From the NCBI GenBank assembly GCA_030323885.1, contig CM059186.1, positions 154,165,064-154,229,063 of the forward strand: 64,000 nucleotides of DNA, given 5' to 3'. The notes under the pieces are model-generated. The model was not told the origin of the DNA, ran no database searches, and saw only the letters and a program-made list of their open reading frames with translations. Numbering within the stretch: the first letter of the stretch is position 1; each line of letters starts with the position of its first letter. This stretch comes from Branchipolynoe longqiensis (taxonomy: Eukaryota; Annelida; Polychaeta; Phyllodocida; Polynoidae). The translations under genes and the position numbers were made by a program. Of the stretch, positions 11,586 through 22,378 are shown piece after piece.

Positions 11586-12021
11586 TTGGAGGGCAGGTCT
11601 TGAGATTCCTGTAGGTACATGAGAGGTCCACGCACCAGATGAGGGAGCCAGGTGTCAGCCGAGTGACCTCTTCAGCCAGGTCATTCATGTTCGGGAGGAT
11701 ATCGGCTGTCGCTTGGCCCTTTCTTGTGCTAGAATTCACACTCGCGTCTCTCAGGTAGTTCACGTCCACTGTTACCCGCCTCTGGTTTGAGTTCCACATC
11801 GGCTTGGTCATCCTTTGACTTCTGTCAAAGGCACGAAGGAGGGGAAGCCTAAAGGACTGAGGAGGGCTTCAAGTGCCAACTGCTTCGTCATGTAGTGCTG
11901 TGTGTGTTGAAGGCTTCCAGGGCCTTTCTTGTGGTTGGCAGTTACTGGGACTGGAGGCTGGTTAGCCGTGTAATCACCCAGCCAGCCAAATTGCAAGACA
12001 TTTGACTAGTTCGGCGTCATG
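11586..12021. other. No recognisable gene
   Basis: The minus-strand frame at 11422-11811 runs through the SINE and has no domain. Confidence 0.35.
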
Positions 12022-12090
12022 ATAGTCCTGAAGGAAATCTCCCGTCCTGATATGACTTAGATGTTGCCATGACGTAAAACTGCAACAACC
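12022..12090 (+). repeat. Orphan SINE/LINE tail, family 1
   Basis: Only the 3' tail is present: 'CCTGATATGACTTAGATGTT' then GCCATGACGTAAAAC. Confidence 0.55.
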
Positions 12091-12721
12091 AACATTAAGG
12101 AGATGCTACCATGCTTGGATCCACAGTTTTGAGAGGACAAGGATCCTCTCCCCGATGTAGTTAGGCAGTGCCGACTCTTATAACATTAGTGTATATGCTC
12201 ATATCCGATGTGTGGTCTTTCCAGAGAATCGGGCCAGAAGCAACCCAGTTGTTGCCTGTAGAGCGGAGACTATGGCGGGTTATAGGGCAGTGTGTGGTCT
12301 CCAACACGTGAGAGGAGTCCTTGGTCAAATTCCTTGAGTGATTCCGCCTCTACGGAGGATGTTGGGGGCGGTCGTCAATGACAACACTTTGGTTGTCATG
12401 GAAGAATGCTTTGGGGTCGCCACATGTCACGGTTGGAGTGCATCGGCTGTAGTCGATTAACGAGAGGTATATGTAGCAAAATGAACAATTCAGTAACCCA
12501 GTGTTTGTGGAGGAGTTCATGTTTGTGAATGCTAGATCAATTGTTATTCTTGTACCCGATGTGATGACATGCTCTAGTGGTAGGATTGTTGCAATTTTCC
12601 TAATTTTGTTGGCTCTTAATGAAGTGCTTTTTTGTGGGATTTCTTTGCTACCGTAGCCTTAGAATCTCCTATGAATATCAATTCAAATTTGTTTACGTCT
12701 GGTATTTCCTCCAGGAAAGAT

Positions 12722-12774
12722 CCTGATATGAGCTTAGATGTTGCTACGACTAAAACCTAAACAAACAAACAAAT
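12722..12774 (+). repeat. Orphan SINE/LINE tail, family 1
   Basis: 'GATATGAGCTTAGATGTTGC' followed by TACGACTAAAACC and an AAACA repeat. Confidence 0.5.
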
Positions 12775-14467
12775 CCAGGATTGATGTTATTTTTTCAAGT
12801 GCTAAGTTTAAGCTTCCATTTGGTAGTCTGTAGATGTTTCCCTGGAGTATTTTCTTACAGTCCCTCTCTGTTATGATCGATTGCATATTTATATTTCAGT
12901 GATTTTGTTTTGTGGTAGCATCGGTGTCTATGTTGAGCTCTTCCCTTTAGTAGATTCCCAGCTCTCTACCAACCTTGGTTTGTCCTGTTTCGTTTGGCGA
13001 TCAGATCTGGTTATTTGGTACCATTTAATAGATATTAATTAGATGTTGAGTTGAACCAAGTTTCTGAGATCGATAATATGAGTTAGGTATATCGATCCAG
13101 AGTGTTTCTATTTTGTTGGTTAGACTTCTAATATTCATGTGTCCTATTTTGAATCGTAGTAGACCTTTGCTACCATCTCACGCCATTTCCTATGTCCCTC
13201 CACTCGTGACCTCCATGGACTTGGTCAAGAACCCCTTTCTCATTGCGGTTAGTATCAGTCCTAGTGGACTGTTCGTATTACTATTAGGATTAGTTTTTTT
13301 TTGGGGGGGGGGGTACACCCCCTTCTTGGTTGAGTAAAGTCATGATGAATTTAATCAAAATATTAAGCAGAAAGCAATATATGGATACTAGATTGTTTAA
13401 TGTCTAGAAACGATATTTCATTGCGTAATACATGTATAGAGGCCAAACTTTATTGGGAGAAAGGATGTCATCTTACCACCACCCGAGTACAGGTGGATGA
13501 ACCTTGTGAGTTTTAATTTGAAAAATGTCACTTGTGCGATTGAACCCCATGTCGATTAAATATTCATTTCTTATGTGTATGTGCCTAGTAGTTCTGGTAT
13601 ATAAATGGTCATTCCTAATTACAAGCACTGATGAATGAAAATGCCGTAAAACCATGCCTGGTCTGTAAATATGTTCTTAATGTCTAGAAATGTGTGCATA
13701 TTCTGTAAGACCAGAAAATAGGCTGATAAATAAAATATGATGTTCAAGTGATTAGAGTTTAACGTTATTATTTGATTACAAATAAATTCTTAATAGAAGT
13801 TGCAATTGACCGTCAAAGTAAATTCCTTTTTTTTGTGTATGTTTTTTATTGTGGTTTTACCAAAATTGCTGTGTGCTGGAGAAGTTGGCATGATCGCATC
13901 TGAAGTCAATTGAACTTTGTTGTAGTTGCATAAACAGTTAGGTCTACTAATAAAATATAATACACACTGTTCCAGGCACCACCCGATATTTGTCATGGTA
14001 ACAAAAAAAGATTGAATGTTTTTTTGCGGTGTTCAGACTTACGTTCTGACAATATCTAAAGTCATCAGAAGTATAGGCCCTATTTTTCTACAGGCACTAC
14101 CTAGGCATCCTACTCTACTCCTGACTCTTGAGCGAGACACACTCTGCTCTTGGGCAGGAGCCCAGACACTCTGATGCTTCAACTTTCATATACAAACTGA
14201 GCTGTGTGCAACAACCATGGGACTCCGGTTCAATGGGCTGTAGGCACTGATTCATATACATACTAAGGAGAGTAATGAGGCTCTGTGTGCACAGAATGTA
14301 AGGGGTCAGGTTGATAGGTCACTAGTACTAGGTGAACAGGAGTTGATGCCAATTCACGCCGCGGCCATGTTGAAACCAGACCGAGGCCACTTAGACATCT
14401 GCGAGGCGCCGGTGTATGAAAAGTAAGGTGAATACTTTTTCGTCGACCAATACCTCTCGAAATCACT
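12775..14467. other. No gene seen
   Basis: A G-run lies near 13303-13313. No family-like ORFs were found. Confidence 0.35.
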
Positions 14468-14942
14468 CAAATTTGAGGGTATTCATTTTTGAAACTACCA
14501 TATTCATCTTTGCACATCTGTTTTCTATCTATTTGCCAATTTTGACGAAGATTGGGTGACCCTTGCATGGTGATTTTCCCATTCTTTAACTACAATGTGA
14601 CTGTCAACTTCAAGTCTGCATAGTTATAGTGGTATCATGTAATGCAGCACTGTCAGCGTAGTTATCTGTGCAACACAGTTAAACAACTAGTCTTAGTAAT
14701 TACAAATTAATAAAAGCTTTAAAAGGGTTAAAATATATTTGATAAATATATATATATTAAGAAAGTTATGCAATTTTGAACTTAAGAAAAGATTGGCAGC
14801 CAAGGTGAGCGACTTTGTTGACATTGCCTACTGAAATGCATCTGATCACTCAATCTTCATGAAAATTGACCAATAAATAGAAAAAAGGTATTCCAAAATG
14901 AATATGATAGTTTCAAAAGTGAATATCTTCAAATTTTACTCC
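14468..14942. mobile_element. Long inverted-repeat element (MITE-like)
   Basis: An arm at about 14468-14580 and its inverted partner at about 14830-14942 share 'TTTTGAAACTACCATATTCA'-type sequence and 'CAATTTTGACGAAGATTG'-type sequence. The centre is AT-rich. Boundaries are approximate. Confidence 0.55.
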
Positions 14943-15124
14943 TTTAATTTCTGTAGTAGTTCATACACATCGGCACACAGCAGTGTCTTATAGCAATTTC
15001 CAATACCCAACACGTAATCAGCCTCCTTCTGATGATGAATTAGGTCACGCGTGAATAGTGTGAATAAAGCACAACTTCTTCACTGTCAATCTTGCGTAAA
15101 TTGAGTTGTTTTGAGTTATGAGTG

Positions 15125-15226
15125 GCAGGGTGAGCATATGCGAAACGTATGAGCGACTTATGCCTAGCGTATGAGCGTATGCGAAGCATATGAGTAGCCT
15201 ATGAGTAGCGTATGCAAAGCATATGG
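15125..15226. repeat. Short-motif array upstream of the MADF gene
   Basis: A ~10-12-bp motif (GCGTATGAGCGTATGCGAAG and variants, with CATATG cores) recurs at least eight times directly before a TATA box. Such subterminal repeats are common binding sites for Harbinger-encoded proteins; that role is inferred. Confidence 0.5.
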
Positions 15227-15256
15227 TATCTCTCCGAGGTCTGGGGTGGGTGGCCG

Positions 15257-15272
15257 CCTGGGTATAAATACC
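15257..15272 (+). promoter_or_regulatory. TATA box of the element-A MADF gene
   Basis: GGGTATAAATACCC lies about 40 bp before ATG 15302, leaving a very short 5' UTR. Confidence 0.5.
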
Positions 15273-15879
15273 CTGGAGCAGCAGCTCTCCCCTCACTCAC
15301 CATGCCTGTTAAGAGGAACACCACTGCTGCTACACCAGCCTCCAGGGCTGCTGTCACCACTGGAGGAGGACTAGGCCGTGGGAGAGGCAGGAAGAAGCAT
15401 ACTTTGCCATGCTCACCATCACCAGCCTCCTCACCTGCCTCCTCACCTAACCACTCACCTCACCACTCTCCACATCACCACTCTCCACAACACCACTTTC
15501 CACAACACCCCTCTCCATTGGAAGAGCTGGAGATGGAAGTGGAGACGCAGACGACGTGCCAGTGGCGCCCCCGCTCCAGCTCTCCATCTCCTGCTTCTCG
15601 GAGCAGCTCATGGGTGTCGTCCGCCACCTCCACCTCCAACGCCTCCGCCTCAGCCTCCACCAGCACCTCTGGCCTGTCCTCTGCAAAGAGAAGGATGGCA
15701 AAGAAGAGTGACAATTCTCTGGCGGTTTTCAAGGAGGGGCAGATGCTGGAGTTCCTTGAGGAAAACCCAGTCATCTGGAACGTCAAGCTGACCGACTACC
15801 ACCGCACTGACAGGAAGGGGAAGATTTGGTAGGACCAGGTGACGCTTCTGGAGACGACAGCGGTCCATCTCCCGGAGTG

Positions 15880-15926
15880 TTTTCCCGGAGTGAGTTGAAC
15901 CAGAAGTGGTTCAACTCACTCCGGGA
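15880..15926. repeat. Perfect 20-bp hairpin from a templated insertion
   Basis: The arm TCCCGGAGTGAGTTGAACCA (15883-15902) and its exact inverse (15907-15926) are separated by GAAG. The right arm is the original MADF coding sequence. Removing 29 nt restores the frame. Confidence 0.8.
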
Positions 15927-16929
15927 TACCAACACGTGGCTGCACAAGAAAAAGAGCGGGGACAGAGCGGCTGTCCTGACTGAGAGGGAGGAGTGGATCA
16001 TGCGGAAGTTTGGTTTCCTGCGGTCCCTCGTCCGTCACCAGCCGGAGCCCTGCAAAAGTGTAAGTACATAATCTTTTATCCTTCTGACTAGGGTGGGCAT
16101 TAGGATTCTCGTAAAACCACTATTATTTTGGAGAAGTCGACAAACCGATATATGATATTTACGTAAATAATATTGGTAAATCAAGTTTTTTGTTGAATGT
16201 TATATGTTTGTTGTTTTTCTTTAACGTTGACTTGTGTTTTTATTGTTAAATCAAGAAGTCGACAATCGATATATGTTATTTGCATTATGAAACTTTTTTT
16301 TCTTTATTGTTGACTTGTGTTGTCTTTTGTGGAAAGATTGATTTGCGTTCATGTTACTTATGTTATTTTATTATCTTGTCTTGCAGTTGGCCGCTGCCAT
16401 CGAGGCTGCGCATCGCGACCTCAGCCTTGAGGAGAATGTGACCACGGATGTGGACGTGGGGATGGAGGAGGATCTTCCCGCCACTCCTCCCGCTACAGTC
16501 CGAGAGCGGGCAAAGGGGAAGGGGAAGCGGTCAGCCCCAGACGACGCGAACCTCCTCACTGCCATCCAGAAGAGGTTCAACGAGTCTGGGGACATGCTGA
16601 AGGTGATGCAGCCGCCTCCTACAACGGCGATGACGAAGCGCATGGCATTCGCGAACTATATCCGCGACATGATCCTGACCATGCTAGAGGAGCGGTTTGT
16701 TGAGATCTGTGGCCCAATCAACTGGATGGTTTCGCAGTATTTGGAGGGGCAAGGCCAACAAGTCGTGGCTCCTGTGGCTGTGGTGGCTCATGTCGCTGCA
16801 CCTGCTCCTGTGTCTACAAGTGAGGCATACCAGCCTCAACCCCACCAGTGGACTCACCAGTCACCCCCGGCATCACCATGGGTGTCTCAGACACAGGAGT
16901 ATGTGCAGCGACATATGACGCAGACGGAT

Positions 16930-17060
16930 CTTCCGCCTCACCCGTAGCCGCTGCCGCATCTTCCACCTCAGCCTCAGCCTCTGCCTCTGCCTCAGCCTCT
17001 GCCTCAACCTCTGCCTCTGCCACTCCACTTGCGTCAGGAGCTGGTCTCGCCTCAGCCTCA
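16930..17060. repeat. Short-period repeat of GCCTC(A/T) units
   Basis: A CCTCAGCCTCTG-type array inside the tail of the MADF gene. It gives Ser/Ala-rich or Glu/Ala-rich frames on other readings that are not genes. Confidence 0.6.
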
Positions 17061-17419
17061 GCCTCAGTTGGTGCAACGGCCGTCCGTGGCGATGGCGCAG
17101 CCGCCTGCTCAACTCCGGACACTCGGCATGGCAGGCCACACCAGGGCCTCTCCAGGACTCTTTGAACTTGTCGGGGATCTCGGGAGTGTTGGGGGTCTCC
17201 AACTTGGACCTCTTCCCCCCGTCAGCCACCACGTCACCAGCTGAGGGGGGCTCAGGAGGGACGCATGACAAGTGATCATTTGTAGATATGTGTATATGTG
17301 TGTAGATATGTAGATATGTAATTATAGTTTGTATTTTTTGTAAAATGTATTGTTATATTGTTTATCTTTGAATGTTTGTATGCACATATGTATATATGTA
17401 TATATGTTGACAAATGTCT

Positions 17420-17450
17420 TGTATAAATAAATATATTGTAAACTAATTAT
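17420..17450 (+). terminator. Possible polyadenylation signal of the MADF gene
   Basis: AATAAATATATTG about 180 bp after the last in-frame stop. Confidence 0.35.
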
Positions 17451-17564
17451 TGTGTCCGCGTTCAATAATGCTATGCCATAATGTATTTGTTATAAATTAA
17501 AGTACAATTAAACTAACATTGAAAATAAAGAATAATTATTATGAATATTAAGGACACAAGTCTG

Positions 17565-17915
17565 TACCCCCCTCCCTCCCTCCCTTTCGCTCTCTCCCCT
17601 CCCTCCCTCTCTCCCTCCCTCTCTCTCTCCCCTCCCTCCCTCCCTCTCTCTCTCCCTCCCTGCCTCCCTCTCTCTCTCCCCTCCCTTCCACCCTCCCTCT
17701 CTCTCTCTCCCCTCCCTCCCTCCGTCTCTCTCTTTCCCCCCCTCCCTCCCTCCCTCCCTCTCTCTCCCCTCCCTCCCTCTCTCTCTCCCCACCCTTCCTC
17801 TCGCTCTCCCCTCCCTCTCTCTCTTCTTCTCTTCTCTTCTCTTCTCTGTCTCTCTCTCCCTCCCCCTCCCTCCCTTTCTCTCCCCCTTTCTGTCCCTGTC
17901 CCTCACCCTCTTTTT
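17565..17915. repeat. Pyrimidine-only microsatellite (CCCT/CTCT) about 350 bp
   Basis: An almost pure C/T strand built from CCCTCCCTC and CTCTCTC units. It creates long Pro/Leu/Ser and Arg/Glu/Gly frames that are not genes. Such mirror-repeat polypyrimidine tracts can form triplex DNA. Confidence 0.85.
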
Positions 17916-18247
17916 CCCTGTGTTCTTAACAGTGGTTATGCTTTCAAAAGTGTAATTAATTTTAAAAGAGAGCAAATTCATTACAAATACATTAACTAGA
18001 TAACTGTAATTAGGGATCGAAAGAATATAACAAACATGTGAATTGGGTTTCGATATCTAAAAAATGATATCGTTTATTTTAATAGACATATAAACATATT
18101 ACCATCTCATATAACAGTAGACATGTCACAACATAACGGACATGTAGATAAGCGATAACTGGACAGTGTAAAGAAAAGCACATTTGTTTTCAAAAATAGA
18201 TCATAACAGTACACATACACAGTACATACAGACAGATACAATGTTTG

Positions 18248-18950
18248 TCAGATCATGCTGTCTTGCCATGACACTGCTCCGGCGGGCGAGACCACCCAGT
18301 CTTTAAGTAGATTGCGCTGCTCCTTTCCTAGTTTGGACACGGTGTTGGGGTTAGTTGGAACGTCAATGTCTGGCAGGTTTGGGCCCTCTCGCTACGCTCC
18401 TGGGACAAAGTTGTTGGTGCCAGTCTCAGGATTATCCAGCTGCAGGTTCTGTAGGGCTGGGTCGCGCATCCTCATGAGGTTGCGCAGAACCATGCATGCG
18501 TTGACGATGACCTTCAGGGTGGAGGGGTGGTGCTGCATACTGGTTAGCAGCACTTGGAAACAGTTGGCTAGAATGCCAAAGGCATTCTCCACCACTCTCC
18601 TAGCTCGGGACAGCCGGTAGTTGAACAGTCGATCCTCATTGTTCAACCCCCTCTTGCCGTATGGCTTCATCATGGTCAGCTGCAGGGCGAAGGCATTGTC
18701 ACCGATGAGAAAATATGGCACATCCTTCTGGCCGTCCACGATGGATTCAGGGTGTGGAAAGCCGATGGTGCCACCTTCAGTGTCCGCCTTCAGCTCGGAG
18801 TCGTTGTAGATCTGGGCATCAGACGCGGAACCCAAACCCCCAAGATCTGCCCAGATAAACTTGTAATCCGCGTCTACTAGTGCCAACAGGACCACGGAGT
18901 AAAACCCCTTGTAGTTGTAGTAGAGCGACCCACTGTTTGGAGGGCACCGG
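18248..18950 (-). pseudogene. Harbinger element A: DDE transposase, C-terminal part (beyond the Gypsy insertion)
   Basis: Minus-strand frame of a PIF/HARBI1-type DDE_Tnp_4 transposase, the nuclease that cuts and pastes the element. It starts at 'CPPNSGSLYYNYKG', exactly where the Gypsy element entered, and continues with 'VDADYKFIWADLGGLGSASD' (second Asp region). Next comes 'FLIGDNAFALQLTMMKPYG', then 'RARRVVENAFGILANCF' with the catalytic Glu. An in-frame TAG follows 'NNFVPGA' (rc of 18388-18390 region), after which the same frame continues as a normal family C-terminus ending 'VSWQDSMI' at 18248. The upstream part is at 24260-24775. Confidence 0.8.
18946..18950. repeat. 5-bp target site duplication, left copy (ACCGG)
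   Basis: ACCGG directly precedes the 5' LTR; the same five bases follow the 3' LTR at 24260-24264. Confidence 0.9.
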
Positions 18951-19093
18951 TGTTGTATACCTATTCCATTATGTACTATCATGAATCCATACTTTGATGT
19001 ACACTGGCAGGCATGGGCACCAGGAGGTACAAGATGGCTGAAGAATAAACACTACACAGTCTCCCTCACAATCCAACATAACTTAACCTAACA
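18951..19093 (+). repeat. 5' LTR (143 bp)
   Basis: Starts TGTTGTATACCTATTCCATT, ends AACTTAACCTAACA. No difference from the 3' LTR was seen by eye. It contains AATAAA ('GAAGAATAAACACTACA'). Confidence 0.92.
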
Positions 19094-19112
19094 TGGTGAC
19101 AGCTGGGTGGAA
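19094..19112 (+). other. Putative primer binding site
   Basis: TGGTGACAGCTGGGTGGAA starts directly after the LTR, with the usual leading TGG. The matching tRNA was not identified. Confidence 0.45.
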
Positions 19113-19636
19113 CCTGCCCTTGCAATGAGCTCTGTCAACAGGAAGTCAACAACAACAACAATGGTATGGTGTTGATCTGTCAATGGACAACTGTGAGCTC
19201 TGGAATGAGAGTATTGTTGAGATGTGTGAGTGATAATAGGGAACCATGCTGCCTGCTGTGCACTCTGAACTCTGGATGCAAGGTTCACCTCTGCCAGAAT
19301 TAATGGGCATTGACAACTTTGGCTGTAACTAAGTCAAAAATGGTCCGATCTGGATGCTGTCAAGTGCATTCTGTGCAGGACAGAGCCCATTAATATGTGT
19401 GCTGTGTCTGATGAAGATGGAAAGTGAAGAAATGCCATGCAGAATTTGAAATTGGTTCAGTAAGTAAGGCCTACCACAGATCTCGATCTACTGCAAGTGT
19501 AAAAACATGCTGTCTTCCCTCTTTGGAGTGGAAGTGTAGTGTCCTGACAATATTGCCAATTTTCTGACTACCACCAACTTGTTATCATTGTGCATAGTTG
19601 TGTTAATCCTTGTGTGCTAAGTCCTAGACACCAAAC
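19113..19636 (+). other. Leader of the Gypsy element
   Basis: Non-coding leader between the primer site and the gag ATG. Confidence 0.6.
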
Positions 19637-21856
19637 ATGGCTACTAATTTGGGAGTTCCGTTACCACAACTGAACTGGGACATCAGGGATCAAACTTATG
19701 CATTCAGTGAATGGAAGAGCTTCCTTAACAGCTACTTTGTGATCAGTGATGTAGAAAATGAAAAGAAATGGCACTTCATCTTGCTGTCAGCTGGTACCAA
19801 AGGTCATGAACTCTGGAATTCATGGGGTCTGAGTGATGAAACAAAGAGAGACCCAGCTAAGGTATTTGAACAGTTTGAAAAACATTTGGTGGGAACCCTT
19901 AACAAATGGGTTATGCGACTTGAACTGGCTAGTTTGGTCCAAAAAGAAGGTGAAGCTGTTGATGATTATATTTGCCGTCTCAAAGCTAAGGCGAATATGT
20001 GCACTTTCTCAAATGAGATGAAAAATGAGCAGATAACGTTTCAGTTGATCAAAGGTATTTTCTGGCCTGAAGCACGGAAGAAGTTGATTGAGAAGGGAAA
20101 CACACTGAAACTAGAGGATGCAATTAAATGTGCTGACTGTTACCAGGCAACACTTCAAAATACTAACAGTTTTGCTGGTACCACTACTGCCTCAATCAAC
20201 ACATTCGAGTACCACAACACTTGTCGTTTCTGTGGAACATCGCATCCGCCGAGGAAATGCCCAGCATATGGCAAGAAGTGTAATAATTGCCAAAAGATGA
20301 ACCATTTTGGTAAAGTGTGCCGTCAGAAATGCAATCAGAGCACCAGAGCTGGGAAGAAGGACCCTGGTGGTGCCAAGACCAAGCATCGACAAGCCCGTTC
20401 CAAGAGCAGACATAGGGATAATCATAGGACTGTACATGACTTTGACTGTAATAGAAGTCTCCCAAATGATGACGCTCTTGACTGTGGGGAGGTGACAGTC
20501 CAAGTATGTGACTTTGATGCAACGGACCGACAGTCAATCTTTGCTAAATTAAATGTAAAGCCTCCTGATGTAAAGTGCAAAGTGACTCTCAAGGTCAAAG
20601 CAGACACAGGTGCCAATGGTAACATCCTACCATTGCGATGCCTACGGCAGATGTATCCGAATGAAAGACATCCTCAGTGTATGTTACAGCATAGCTCTGT
20701 CAAACTTACTGCTGTAAATGGCACAGACATTGAACAATTAGGTACAATGGTTATGCAGATCCAATTTGAAGACTCCAAATGGATCACTGCCAGATTCTAT
20801 GTGTGTGACACTAAAGGGCCAGCCATTTTGTCATGTGGGGCCTCTGAAAGGTTGAAACTTATAAGCGTTTCACAGAGCAAAAATATCAGTGTTGTTCATG
20901 AAAATAAATTGCAGTCCCACACCACTGTCCCTAGCAGTAGACCAAACAAACATGAGGTCAAGCCCGAGATTTCTGACAGGAGTGCCCTGCGACAAGCTTA
21001 TCCTGAGTGTTTTGAAGGCATTGGTCGAATGCCCAAACCCTACCATATTGAGTTAAAAGATGATGCTACCCCAGTTATTTCTGCTCCACGTAAATATCCC
21101 ATTCAGCTGAGACAGGAAATTTGTGACAAAATTGAAGAAATGGTGAAACTTGGTGTTGTAGAAAAATGTTATGATGAAACTGCTTGCGATTGGGTCAGCT
21201 CCTTAGCATTTTCCCGTAAAGCATCTGGTGACCTTAGGGTGTGTTTAGATCCTAAAAATCTCAACCAAGCAATTAGGCGTACACATCATAAGACACCTAC
21301 ACTAGAAGAAATCAGTCACAACTTCTCTGGCTCAACTGTGTTTTCTAAACTTGATGCTAAGCATGGGTATTGGAGCATTGTTTTAGATGATGAAAGCAGC
21401 ATGTTATGCACATTCAACAGCCCTGCTGGTAAATACAGATTCCGTCGTTTACCATTTGGCTTGTGTGTTTCTCAAGACATTTTTCAGAAGTACATGGATG
21501 AGATCATTGAGAAAGCCGGTGTCGGTGTGGATGGCATTGCTGATGACGTCGTTGTACATGGTAAAGATGAGTCGAAACATGATGAAGCTCTACTACGATT
21601 AATGAAGGTATCCAAAGAGTATGGTCTAGTATTTCGCTTTGAAAAGTGTGAAATCAAAAAGAAGATGATTGAATTCTATGGTCTGATCTGGTCCAAGGAT
21701 GGTATGAAGCCTGATGTAAAGAAATGTGATGACATTCGAAACCGTCCTGCTCCCCAGAATAGGCAGGAGCTTCAAAGCTTTCTTGGTCTCATAGAGTATT
21801 TAGGGCCCTTCATCCCACACTTGTCACCAAGACCAGTGTATTACGCTTATTGTTGA
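19637..21856 (+). CDS. Gypsy gag-protease-reverse transcriptase (739 codons, ends by frameshift)
   Basis: One open frame from ATG 19637. The gag part (to about residue 195) is followed by two CCHC-like zinc knuckles ('CRFCGTSHPPRKC' near 196 and 'CNNCQKMNHFGKVC' near 215). An aspartic protease site 'ADTGANGNILP' lies near residue 323. The reverse transcriptase domain (about 460-700) has motif A 'KLDAKHGY' near 573 and motif C 'IADD' near 636. Gag and pol are therefore fused in one frame, as in some Gypsy lineages. The frame is lost near 21829, just before the RT connection domain, by a one-base change. After that point the last dozen residues are out of register. Confidence 0.88.
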   Translation: MATNLGVPLPQLNWDIRDQTYAFSEWKSFLNSYFVISDVENEKKWHFILLSAGTKGHELWNSWGLSDETKRDPAKVFEQFEKHLVGTLNKWVMRLELASLVQKEGEAVDDYICRLKAKANMCTFSNEMKNEQITFQLIKGIFWPEARKKLIEKGNTLKLEDAIKCADCYQATLQNTNSFAGTTTASINTFEYHNTCRFCGTSHPPRKCPAYGKKCNNCQKMNHFGKVCRQKCNQSTRAGKKDPGGAKTKHRQARSKSRHRDNHRTVHDFDCNRSLPNDDALDCGEVTVQVCDFDATDRQSIFAKLNVKPPDVKCKVTLKVKADTGANGNILPLRCLRQMYPNERHPQCMLQHSSVKLTAVNGTDIEQLGTMVMQIQFEDSKWITARFYVCDTKGPAILSCGASERLKLISVSQSKNISVVHENKLQSHTTVPSSRPNKHEVKPEISDRSALRQAYPECFEGIGRMPKPYHIELKDDATPVISAPRKYPIQLRQEICDKIEEMVKLGVVEKCYDETACDWVSSLAFSRKASGDLRVCLDPKNLNQAIRRTHHKTPTLEEISHNFSGSTVFSKLDAKHGYWSIVLDDESSMLCTFNSPAGKYRFRRLPFGLCVSQDIFQKYMDEIIEKAGVGVDGIADDVVVHGKDESKHDEALLRLMKVSKEYGLVFRFEKCEIKKKMIEFYGLIWSKDGMKPDVKKCDDIRNRPAPQNRQELQSFLGLIEYLGPFIPHLSPRPVYYAYC

Positions 21857-22378
21857 AATCAGATCCTGATTGGAGTTGGGATGTAGAACATAATGCTGCT
21901 TTTGAGTCACTAAAACAGGCTATTCATGAAGACATGCAGTTGCGATATTTTGATCCTAACCTAGCATTTGAACTAGAGGTTGATGCGTCTATCCTTGGAT
22001 TAGGTGCTGCTCTCATTCAGAATGGGAAGCCTGTTGCATTCGCTTCCAAAGCACTTACTCCAGCTGAGACCAGGTATGCAAACATAGAGAGAGAGTTGTT
22101 AGCTGTTGTATATGGACTAGAAAAGTTCCATACGTATATTTTTGGTCGCTCGCTGATTGTTTTTAGTGATCATAAGCCACTAGAAAACATTAAGCTGAAG
22201 CAGCTAAGCTAAGCTCCTCCTCGGTTGCAGCGCATGCTGTTGCGCATCCAGCCGTATGATATTGACTTGAAGTACCGTCCTTGAAAGGAGATGGTCTACG
22301 CTGACTACTTGTCACGAATAGCACCCTCTCCCGGACCGAGTGTAGAACTTGAACAAGCGATACACAGATCTCAGTCAA
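21850..22378 (+). pseudogene. Gypsy RNase H segment (two stops, frameshifted)
   Basis: A Ty3-type RNase H: 'FELEVDASILGLGAALIQNG', 'ERELLAVVYGLEKF' and 'VFSDHKPLENI' give the Asp, Glu and Asp of the active site. In the same frame TAA at 22210-22212 and TGA near 22282 interrupt the linker, which then continues 'MVYADYLSRI'. A further shift near 22361 leads into the integrase part. Confidence 0.85.

Larger units (their letters stand above)
15302..17244 (+). pseudogene. Harbinger element A: MADF-type DNA-binding protein gene (disabled)
   Basis: Two exons (15302-about 16060 and 16387-17244) joined by GTAAGTAC ... CTTGCAG. The protein has a Ser/His/Pro-rich N-terminus and a MADF domain from 'MLEFLEENPVIWN' to 'EEWIMRKFGFL', then a basic stretch and a short C-terminal helix ('FANYIRDMILTMLEERF'). 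A Pro/Leu/Gln-rich tail ends the protein. MADF/Myb-like proteins are the usual second gene of PIF/Harbinger elements, helping the transposase reach the nucleus and element ends. Breaks: TAG at 15830-15832 inside the MADF domain, a 29-nt palindromic insertion at 15880-15908 that shifts the frame, and an in-frame TAG at 16945-16947 before the tail. The partner transposase is on the opposite strand at 18248-24775. Confidence 0.7.

Noticed and set aside
11422..11811. 129-codon minus-strand ORF
   Set aside because: Runs through a family-2 SINE; no domain.
15447..15868. Minus-strand ORFs opposite the MADF exon
   Set aside because: Shadows of the Ser/Pro/Ala repeats of the plus-strand gene.
16814..17271. 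Glu/Ala-rich and Arg/Gln-rich minus-strand ORFs and a Ser/Ala-rich plus-strand ORF
   Set aside because: Other readings of the GCCTC(A/T) array in the MADF tail.
17508..17999. 150-codon Arg/Glu/Gly and Pro/Leu/Ser ORFs
   Set aside because: Pure artefact of the CCCT/CTCT microsatellite.
20192..20625. Minus-strand ORFs over Gypsy gag
   Set aside because: Antisense shadows of the gag-pol frame.
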